Shown in pieces: positions 15,686 through 22,301 of a DNA stretch of 64,000 nucleotides. Position 1 is the first letter of the stretch, and every line of letters starts with the position of its first letter. The stretch comes from CATQGW01 sp965242565 (GTDB lineage Bacteria; Chloroflexota; Dehalococcoidia; Bin125), in contig OZ251457.1 of assembly GCA_965242565.1 (NCBI GenBank), positions 1,612,001-1,676,000 of the forward strand, read 5' to 3'. Made by a program: the position numbers and the translations under genes. Under the pieces are notes generated by a model that saw only the letters and a program-made list of their open reading frames with translations, searched no databases and was not told where the DNA came from.

Positions 15686-15764
15686 GCGAACTCCATTCAT
15701 GAGTGCGTCGTGGGTGCAAGCATAGCGGCTGGCTACGAACAGCGCGATTGCGCGGCGGCGCAAG

Positions 15765-16601
15765 TCAGTGGACGAACGCCTCTTCCATGGCCTTGGCGTC
15801 ACTGCGACAAAGCGGATGCACGTTGTGTCGCTCCAACGTGTCCCAGACGACTGCGTCGATCTCTCCAGTTACGTTGGCATCGTTCAAGAGCGCATATCCC
15901 TGCGCATCGCCCGAACGAGAATCTGCGGTATCGATCCAGGCGAATGCGCAGCGATTGGCCTGATCGCGCGCGGGAGTGTTAATCGCCGTGACGATCTTCG
16001 GATGACCGGATCCGTTGCCATGGATCAGGAAGTTGAACCTGTGCCGCACGCCGCCCTTGCCGGTGTACTCTACTTGGCTCTTGTGCGAAATTGCGCGCTC
16101 GTTCAGCCACCCCCGCACATCGTCGCGGAATTCTTTCGCGCTGATCTGCTTGCTCTGTTCGCCGAGACCGCGCTCCGCGTCGAGGTGCCCTGCGTATCCG
16201 AGGCTGTCGACAGCCAACATTGCGCTCAAGAGCTGGTGCAAGCGCATGGGGAACTCTTCGCTGCCGCTTCTAACGGTCAGCGCATCGTTCGCCTCTTCCT
16301 CGTAACGCACTCGGTATCCCGACAGGATCACGCTGAGCAGCTTCCGCTGTCCCGGATCGCTCAGAGACATGCCGGACATCTCGAGATCGTTGACAGTGTA
16401 TCCGTAGTCGGTAGCGAGCAGCGTGTCGCCTTCGCGTCGCACGTACATTTGGAGGTGGTCGTTGTGGCGATCCAGGAAGGCAGTGGTGACCTCGAGGAAG
16501 CCGTCCAGATCGCGCCAAGCCACCTGCTCGCTCAGCCAGTCTCGGTAGCGGGCGACCACTGCCTCAACCTTGTCTGTTGGCTTGTCCGCTGGGCCTGTCA
16601 T
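15765..16601 (-). CDS. DUF1828/DUF1829 domain protein (module 1)
   Basis: A 278-residue two-domain protein. The N-terminal DUF1828 part (about 15-110) shows TTAFLDRHNDHLQMYVRREG and then LLATDYGYTVNDLEMSG, the conserved D-x-G motif. The C-terminal DUF1829 part contains HRFNFLIHG, IVTAINTP and YALLNDANV. No enzymatic activity is established for these domains that I know of. The start overlaps the stop of a DUF6978 gene (ATGA), giving a coupled pair. Related genes occur at 26496-27272 and 50671-51069, the latter with the same partner type. Confidence 0.85.
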   Translation of the reverse strand: MTGPADKPTDKVEAVVARYRDWLSEQVAWRDLDGFLEVTTAFLDRHNDHLQMYVRREGDTLLATDYGYTVNDLEMSGMSLSDPGQRKLLSVILSGYRVRYEEEANDALTVRSGSEEFPMRLHQLLSAMLAVDSLGYAGHLDAERGLGEQSKQISAKEFRDDVRGWLNERAISHKSQVEYTGKGGVRHRFNFLIHGNGSGHPKIVTAINTPARDQANRCAFAWIDTADSRSGDAQGYALLNDANVTGEIDAVVWDTLERHNVHPLCRSDAKAMEEAFVH

Positions 16602-17041
16602 CGGTCCTGTCCTTCGCCTCTGATCCCACAGAATACCAGAAAGTCCAGCAGCGTTTCGTGTGGGTCGGTGAGGTGTGGGAACTCATTGAGCGGGACTGAA
16701 CGCGCCCAAGCATCGTTCGCTCCCTCTCGATAGAGGTGCAGATGCGTTCCGGAGAGCTTTCGCCCGTCCGGATTGGCGTGCGGCGCGCCCCCAACGTCGA
16801 GTCGGGCCAGGATGATCCTGCGCCGCACGCGAAGCTGATGCGTCCACTTTGAGAAGCGGAGAGCGGTGTAGTTCACGTCAAGCAAAAATTCCTCGTCGCC
16901 CGATCCGCTTTCCTCCAACTCAAGAGTGAACATGCGCCGAATGCCCGGGGATGGCAGCGGCAGCCGGGCTGGATGCATGAAGCGCTTGGGCGCTTGCAAC
17001 AGGCGATCCGCCTCTTCCTGCGCCGGATAGAGCTCGTTCAT
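16598..17041 (-). CDS. DUF6978-type protein (module 1 partner)
   Basis: A 147-residue soluble protein. Its most informative stretch is RRRIILARLDVGGAPHANPD followed by GTHLHLYREG. The Asp, two His and the H-x-H pair could form a metal or nucleic-acid site, though no activity is known. It is the first gene of a coupled pair with DUF1828/1829 (ATGA overlap). The homologous pair at 50184-51069 keeps the order, which supports a functional two-component cassette such as toxin-antitoxin or anti-phage. Confidence 0.75.
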   Translation of the reverse strand: MNELYPAQEEADRLLQAPKRFMHPARLPLPSPGIRRMFTLELEESGSGDEEFLLDVNYTALRFSKWTHQLRVRRRIILARLDVGGAPHANPDGRKLSGTHLHLYREGANDAWARSVPLNEFPHLTDPHETLLDFLVFCGIRGEGQDR

Positions 17042-17068
17042 CGGGCCATCGTTCGCCGCCGATCGCCG

Positions 17069-17296
17069 TCAGGCTGGCGGATCATCTGGACGCGCTTGCA
17101 ACGGCGGCAGGCGCTCCAGCAGACGCTCCGTCGCCTGGGCGATCTCGCTGACCGCCTCGTCGAAGGCTTCGGCGTTGCGCTGCGACGGATGGCGCATGCC
17201 GGAGACCTTGCGCACGAATTGGAGCGCAGCATCCTCCACCTCTTGCGGCGACGTCTCGCCCTCGCGGGTGCGCAGGCGCTTGATGCTGCGGCACAT
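17069..17296 (-). CDS. DUF2277 family protein
   Basis: A 75-residue protein beginning MCRSIKRLRT, followed by ALQFVRKVSGMRHPSQRN and a helical FDEAVSEIAQATERLLERL tail. This matches DUF2277, a short family of unknown function in which the N-terminal Cys-Arg-Ser-Ile-Lys is invariant. Start ATG 17296. It lies 26 bp downstream of the enoyl-CoA hydratase and 27 bp upstream of the DUF6978 gene, on the same strand. Confidence 0.88.
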   Translation of the reverse strand: MCRSIKRLRTREGETSPQEVEDAALQFVRKVSGMRHPSQRNAEAFDEAVSEIAQATERLLERLPPLQARPDDPPA

Positions 17297-17322
17297 TCGC
17301 CGGCTGCTTCCCGCGCCGCGGC

Positions 17323-18177
17323 CTAGAAGCCGCTGAATTTGGCCTCGCGGCGCTCCACGAAGCTCTGCACGCCCTCGATCCGGTCGAACGACTCCTGCAC
17401 GAGCGGCAGCACCGCGCCGGAAATCTCCAGCGCGCTCTCGTAGTCCAGGTTGGCCGTACGGTAGGCCATCAGCTTGCCCACCTTCTGCCCAATCGGCGGC
17501 CCTGCCTCAACCTCTTCAGCGAATTCGAGCAGCTTCTGGTCGAAGTCCTCAGCCGGCACGAGGTAGTTGCTGACACCGGCCGCGTGCCCCTCTTCGGCGC
17601 TCATGAAGCGGCCGGTGAACATCATCTCCATCGCCTTGCGCCAGCCGATGATCTTGGGGATCGCCCAGAAGCCGCCGAGGTCCGCGTAGAGGCCGCGCTT
17701 GACATAGGCGACCTGATAGCGGGCGTTGGTCGAAGCGACGGCGAGGTCGGCAAGGCACGCCATGTCGAAGCCTGCGCCGACGCACGCGCCGTTGATCCCG
17801 GCGATCACCGGAATATCGAGCCGCCGCAGCTCGGCGAAGGTCTTCGTTTCGTAGCGGAAGTTGAGCCGCCCGCCCTCGTTGTCGACATGCCCCTCAGGCG
17901 CGGGCGAGCCGACCAGCGGGTCGGGGTTGCGCTCCCAGAAGTCGGTCTGACCGCGCCCAGCGCCGGCGTGATCCATCCCCGCGCAGAAGCCGCGGCCCTT
18001 GCCGGTGATCACCAGCACGCGGGCGGTGCGATCCATCCGCAGCCGCGCCAGCGCGTCGTGCATCTCCTCCAGCAGCGGGAAGGTCAGCGCGTTGAGCTTC
18101 TCCGGGCGGTTGAACTCGAGCCAGGCGATGCCGTCCAGCTTGCCCTTGCGCTCCAGCGTGATCTGTTCGTAGTTCAT
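17323..18177 (-). CDS. Enoyl-CoA hydratase/isomerase family protein
   Basis: A 284-residue crotonase superfamily protein. Diagnostic strands are WLEFNRPEKLNALTFPLL, the oxyanion-hole GRGFCAGMDHAGAG and the second one INGACVGAGFDMACLADLA. An unusually long, Asp/Pro-rich insertion (about 80-115) follows the first oxyanion strand. ATG 18177 has GGAG 10 bp upstream. It is third in a minus-strand run after a ureohydrolase and an LLM flavoprotein; substrate unknown. Confidence 0.85.
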   Translation of the reverse strand: MNYEQITLERKGKLDGIAWLEFNRPEKLNALTFPLLEEMHDALARLRMDRTARVLVITGKGRGFCAGMDHAGAGRGQTDFWERNPDPLVGSPAPEGHVDNEGGRLNFRYETKTFAELRRLDIPVIAGINGACVGAGFDMACLADLAVASTNARYQVAYVKRGLYADLGGFWAIPKIIGWRKAMEMMFTGRFMSAEEGHAAGVSNYLVPAEDFDQKLLEFAEEVEAGPPIGQKVGKLMAYRTANLDYESALEISGAVLPLVQESFDRIEGVQSFVERREAKFSGF

Positions 18178-18232
18178 CCAGGTCTCCGTTCTCGGTGCCT
18201 TCCGGCCATATGCCGGCTGCATGCGGGCGGCG

Positions 18233-19261
18233 TCAGGTCACTCTCGGCAACACATCGTTGGTGAAGCGCACGAACGAGTCGTGCGAGAAGGGCGCGGCGA
18301 TCAGGTAATCGAGCGCGATCGTCTCGCGCAGCTCGGCGATCGTGTCGGCCACTTTGCTCGGCGAGCCGTGGACCACGACGTTGTTGACGTAGCGCTCGAC
18401 CGGATCGTCGCCGCGCCCAGCGTCGTCGCGCGGGGCGACGCCGACTTTCCGCACCTTGCTGCCCGCGCCGTAGGAGCCGACGGTCCACTGTGCGCCGTTG
18501 CGGGCGATCTCCTCCGCCTCCCGGTCGGTCTCGGCGACAGCGATCAGCCGCGCCATCGGCAGCGTGCGGCCCTCAAGCGAGTGCCCGCTGCGCTCCAGCG
18601 CGCGGATGTAGCGCCCCCGCTTCTCGCCGATCTCTGCGTGGGCGGCGTGCGGATCCATCAGGATCGAGTAGCCCTGCTCGCCGGCCCAGTCGAGCGCGTC
18701 GTCGGAGCCGGCGGCGACCCAGAAGGGCGGCGTGGGCTGCTGCTGCGGCTTGGGCAGCACCTCGATCTCGTCAAAGTCGTAGTAGTCGCCGTGCCAGGTG
18801 ATCCGCTCGTTGCGCCAGGCTTCGAGCACGATCTGGACGCTCTCGCGGAAGCGCGGGTAGGACTCCTCAACGGGCACATCGAAGGCGCGGAACTCGGTCT
18901 GGTCGAAGCCGCGCCCCGCGCCCCAGTTGACGCGCCCGCCGGAGAGCACATCAAGCAGCGCGACCTCCTCGGCGATCCGCAGCGGATGGTAGAACGAGGC
19001 CAGCGTAACGGCGGTGCCGATCCGGATGTTCTTGGTGCGCCCCGCTACATGCATCCCCATCAGATGCACGGAGGGGCAGACGCTGTAGGTGTTGAAATGG
19101 TGCTCGGCCAGCCAGACGCAGTCGTAGCCCGTCTCGTCCATCACGTCGATCCGCTGGAGGGCGCGCTCGTAGACGGTCGGCAGCGGCACGCGCCGCCCCG
19201 GCCAGGAGAAGAACTGGAGCACGCCGTACTTGAGCGGCGGTCGGCCGTTGAGCTCAGTCAC
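18233..19261 (-). CDS. LLM class flavin-dependent oxidoreductase
   Basis: A 342-residue bacterial luciferase-like TIM-barrel monooxygenase or F420-dependent reductase. Typical segments are DCVWLAEHHFNTYSVCPS, the VTLASFYHPLRIAEEVALLD strand-helix, GRVNWGAGRGFD, and PFWVAAGSDDALDWAGEQGY. It uses reduced FMN or F420 on organic substrates; the substrate is unknown. The start is GTG 19261. The neighbouring ureohydrolase ends 19 bp upstream on the same strand. Confidence 0.9.
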   Translation of the reverse strand: MTELNGRPPLKYGVLQFFSWPGRRVPLPTVYERALQRIDVMDETGYDCVWLAEHHFNTYSVCPSVHLMGMHVAGRTKNIRIGTAVTLASFYHPLRIAEEVALLDVLSGGRVNWGAGRGFDQTEFRAFDVPVEESYPRFRESVQIVLEAWRNERITWHGDYYDFDEIEVLPKPQQQPTPPFWVAAGSDDALDWAGEQGYSILMDPHAAHAEIGEKRGRYIRALERSGHSLEGRTLPMARLIAVAETDREAEEIARNGAQWTVGSYGAGSKVRKVGVAPRDDAGRGDDPVERYVNNVVVHGSPSKVADTIAELRETIALDYLIAAPFSHDSFVRFTNDVLPRVT

Positions 19262-19280
19262 GCTCGTAGCCTAGCCGCCG

Positions 19281-20300
19281 CTACACCGACGCGCCGCGCC
19301 GCCGCACGGCGATCCCGCTCAGCGCTTCGAGCACGATGCGGTTGCCGAGCAGCGCCGTGACATCGGCGTGGTCGTAGCCGGGCGCGACTTCCACCACATC
19401 CACGCCCAGCAGCGGCGCCTCGATCGCGATCCGGCGCACCGCGTCAAGCAGCTGCCGCGAGGTCAGTCCGCCCGATTCGGGTGTGCCGGTGCCGGGCGCC
19501 ATGCCGGGATCGACGACATCCACATCCACCGAGAGGAAGACGCCGTCGCAGTCGTCGCCGGCTCGCTCCAGCGCCTCGCCGATGCAGACATCGAGGCCGC
19601 GCTGGACCACCTCGGTCATCTCATACCAGCGCATCCGCTGTTCGGCCATCCATTCCAGGATCGGCGGATCCGGCCAGTAGCCGCGCAGGCCGATCTGGAA
19701 GAAGCGGTCGCCGCGCACCGCGCCGGAGACGATCAGCCGCCGCATCGGCGTCCCGTGGCCCCACAGGCCGCCCTCCGAGTCACCCGTATCGGCATGGGCG
19801 TCGAAGTGGATCAGCGCGACGCGGCCCAGTCCGTAATGACGGGCGACGCCCGAGGCGGTGGCGTAGGTGATCGTGTGATCGCCGCCGAGCACGACGGGGA
19901 TCGCGCCGCCCGCGGCGACCTGTTGGCAGGCGTCCATCAGCCGTTGCAGCCCGCCCTCGCTGTCCAACTGCGGCATGTAGATGTCGCCGACGTCGACCAC
20001 GCCCAGCGTGTGCAACGGATCGATGCCCAGCCCCAGATGCGGGCGGTAGCCCGTATGCGGGAGGTAGTCGGTGGAGCGAATGGCGCGCGGCCCGAAGCGC
20101 GCGCCGGGACGCCAGGTGGTGCCGGCGTCGAACGGCGCGCCGAGGATCACCGCCTGCGCGCCGTCCCAGCTCTCCGCGTCGTCAAGCGATGCGCGCGGCA
20201 CGCCGAGAAAGGTGTTCGACGGGGCGTAGCGGTTGAGCGGCTGCGCCCGAACGTGCGCTTCCTCGTAGGAGTTCGGAGGGCCGGCATCGCTGTTCGGCAT
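19281..20300 (-). CDS. Agmatinase/arginase family ureohydrolase
   Basis: A 339-residue ureohydrolase with a binuclear manganese centre. All the metal motifs are present: GGDHTI, IHFDAHADTGD and SVDVDVVDPGMAPGTGTPE. Family members hydrolyse agmatine, arginine, guanidinobutyrate, guanidine or formimidoylglutamate; the sequence alone does not decide. ATG 20300 follows AAGGGGG at 8-bp spacing. It is divergent from the formate dehydrogenase-like genes. Confidence 0.9.
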   Translation of the reverse strand: MPNSDAGPPNSYEEAHVRAQPLNRYAPSNTFLGVPRASLDDAESWDGAQAVILGAPFDAGTTWRPGARFGPRAIRSTDYLPHTGYRPHLGLGIDPLHTLGVVDVGDIYMPQLDSEGGLQRLMDACQQVAAGGAIPVVLGGDHTITYATASGVARHYGLGRVALIHFDAHADTGDSEGGLWGHGTPMRRLIVSGAVRGDRFFQIGLRGYWPDPPILEWMAEQRMRWYEMTEVVQRGLDVCIGEALERAGDDCDGVFLSVDVDVVDPGMAPGTGTPESGGLTSRQLLDAVRRIAIEAPLLGVDVVEVAPGYDHADVTALLGNRIVLEALSGIAVRRRGASV

Positions 20301-20322
20301 CGGTCGAACCCCCTTCCGCACC

Positions 20323-20328
20323 TAGAAT
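20323..20328 (+). promoter_or_regulatory. Possible -10 element for the formate dehydrogenase genes
   Basis: TAGAAT lies 24 bp before GTG 20353 in the short divergent spacer. No good -35 hexamer sits 16-18 bp upstream, so this is tentative. Confidence 0.3.
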
Positions 20329-20352
20329 GATACGGCGGAAAGCGGGGGCAAT

Positions 20353-21945
20353 GTGGCTGATCAGAGCGTGAACTCGCCGGAGCAGGCACTGGATGCGGCG
20401 CTAGCCGCGCTGCCGCGCGAGCGGACGCAGACGCTGCCGGCCCTCCACATCCTGCACGAGCTCGAGGGCTACCTGTCCGCCGAGGCGATGGAGCGCGCCG
20501 CGCGCCGGCTGCACGTGCCCAGATCAGAGCTGTACGCGGTCGCCACCTCCTACACCGAGTTCCGCTTCGCGCCGGCGCCCGCCGACGCGGTGCGCGTCTG
20601 CCGCGGCCTGACCTGCCGGATCGCAGGCGGCGAGCAGACCGCCGCGCAGCTCCGCGCCGCCGGCCGCGAGGTGGAGGAGCACGAGTGCATGTTCCTCTGC
20701 GCCGCCGCGCAGGATGCGCCGCTCACCGCCGAAGGGGCCGGACCGCTCGAAGACGCGATCGGCGGCGCTACGCACGCCGCCGCGCGGCGCAAACTGGAGG
20801 GCGGAGTTGCCCGAGTCACCGCGCCGCGCACAGCCGACCCGCCGCGCTGGCGCGGCTGGGAGGCCGCCTCGCAACTCAGCCCCGCAGAGGCGCTGGAGCG
20901 GCTGGAGCAATCCGGACTGCAGGGGCGCGGCGGCGCATACTTCCCCGTGCATGCCAAGTGGAACGGCGCGATCGGGGCTGCGGCGCGGAACGGCGAGCCG
21001 CTGCTCGTCGCCAACGGCGAGGAGGGCGAGCCGGGCACGTTCAAGGATCGCTGGCTGATGGAGTCGGATTCGCAGCGGATTCTGGAGGGCCTCCGGATCG
21101 CCTGCCATGTGCTGGGCGCGTCGCAGACTTATTGGTACATCAACGGTCTGGCCGACAGATCCGCAACAGCGGCGGCGGCGGCGATTGCCTCAGCCCGGTC
21201 GGCTGGGCTGCTGGACGGCGTGACCGTTGAGATTCGACGTGGCGCGGGAGGTTATGTCTGCGGCGAGGAGTCGGTGATTCTGGAGTCGATCGAAGGTCGC
21301 CGCGCGGTGCCCCGGCTCAAGCCGCCCTATCCGACGGAGCGCGGGCTGTGGGGCCGTCCGACGGCGATCAACAGCGTGGAGACGCTGGCCAATCTGCCCG
21401 ACATCTTCGAATTCGGCAGCGACTGGTTCCGCGAAATGGGGACGGAACGCGCGCCGGGCACGAAATTAATCCAGCTGAGCGGCGCGTTTCGCAATCGCGG
21501 CGTGATCGAACTCCCGCTCGGCACGCCGGTCTCCGAGATCATCGAGCTCGCAGAGCCTAGCGAGACGCTGGCCGGGGTCACGATGGGCGGGCCCTCGGGC
21601 GGCTTCCTCGCGCCGCAGCACTTCGACACGCCGATTGCGCCCGGCTCGATGGACGGCCACGGCGCGGTGCTGGGCGCAGGCGGGATCATCGGCATCCCGC
21701 AGTCGTTCGGCGTCGAGCGCGCATTGGCGGTCTGGACGGAATACAACGCCAACGAATCCTGCGGCAAATGCACCCCCTGTCGCGAGGGTTCGGGCCGCAT
21801 GGCGGCGGCGCTGGCGAGCGGCAATTGGGCGGATGTCGAGGAGTTGATCCCGTTGATCGCCGCCGGCTCGCTCTGCGGCCTCGGCCAAATGGCGCCGAAC
21901 CCAATCACTAGCGCCCGCCACCAGTTCGGCGGCTCGCTCGCCTGA
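20353..21945 (+). CDS. NAD-dependent formate dehydrogenase beta-like subunit (NuoE-NuoF fusion)
   Basis: A 530-residue flavoprotein that passes electrons from a molybdopterin subunit to NAD+. Residues 1-150 form a NuoE-like thioredoxin-fold domain with a 2Fe-2S site (C83, C88, C112, C116). Then follows a NuoF-like part with the FMN/NADH loops GRGGAYFPVHAKW (about 191-203) and GEEGEPGTFKDRW, and a 4Fe-4S motif ESCGKCTPCREG...SLCG near the C-terminus. GTG 20353 is the in-frame start. The catalytic alpha subunit follows after a 356-bp repeat-containing spacer, so a soluble two-subunit complex is expected. Confidence 0.9.
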   Translation: MADQSVNSPEQALDAALAALPRERTQTLPALHILHELEGYLSAEAMERAARRLHVPRSELYAVATSYTEFRFAPAPADAVRVCRGLTCRIAGGEQTAAQLRAAGREVEEHECMFLCAAAQDAPLTAEGAGPLEDAIGGATHAAARRKLEGGVARVTAPRTADPPRWRGWEAASQLSPAEALERLEQSGLQGRGGAYFPVHAKWNGAIGAAARNGEPLLVANGEEGEPGTFKDRWLMESDSQRILEGLRIACHVLGASQTYWYINGLADRSATAAAAAIASARSAGLLDGVTVEIRRGAGGYVCGEESVILESIEGRRAVPRLKPPYPTERGLWGRPTAINSVETLANLPDIFEFGSDWFREMGTERAPGTKLIQLSGAFRNRGVIELPLGTPVSEIIELAEPSETLAGVTMGGPSGGFLAPQHFDTPIAPGSMDGHGAVLGAGGIIGIPQSFGVERALAVWTEYNANESCGKCTPCREGSGRMAAALASGNWADVEELIPLIAAGSLCGLGQMAPNPITSARHQFGGSLA

Positions 21946-21985
21946 CGCACCCTCACCCAACACTCCACCACATCCGCACCCGAAA

Positions 21986-22042
21986 GCCGCCATACCCGCG
22001 CCCTAGATCTGCCATACCCGCGCCCCAGATCCGTCATACCCG
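21986..22042. repeat. Tandem half-sites of repeat family B (22-bp period)
   Basis: CATACCCGCG recurs at 21991, 22013 and 22035, i.e. every 22 bp. It runs into the left arm of the large inverted repeat. Confidence 0.7.
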
Positions 22043-22257
22043 CGCTTGCCGCGGGTATCTCGCCGCGGTGAGCGCCAAGCACCGTTCCCGCCTCTCAACC
22101 CTCACTCGCCACCCTCGCGCAAGCGCCATCCGAGCGCCGCAGGACATCTGGGGCGGGATGTTGTGCGACGCGGGGGACTGGACAGGAACGACGGAGCCAC
22201 ACGCGGAGCTCCGTGCAGAACCCGGCGAGATACCCGCGGCAAGCGCGGGTATGACGG
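22030..22257. repeat. Long inverted repeat (family B) between formate dehydrogenase genes
   Basis: The left arm (about 22031-22065, ...ACCCGCGCTTGCCGCGGGT then ATCTCGCCG) and the right arm (about 22222-22257, CGGCGAGAT then ACCCGCGGCAAGCGCGGGT) are nearly perfect reverse complements about 35 bp long, separated by some 155 bp. The spacer 21946-22301 encodes no recognisable protein. Confidence 0.8.
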
Positions 22258-22301
22258 AGTTCTTGCGGGCTGGGATACCATCTGATTCGCGGAGGGCGAC
22301 G

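Noticed and set aside
22068..22301. N-terminal extension of the formate dehydrogenase alpha subunit
   Set aside because: The in-frame extension is translated palindromic repeat; the real start at 22302 has a good ribosome-binding site and the expected 2Fe-2S domain start.
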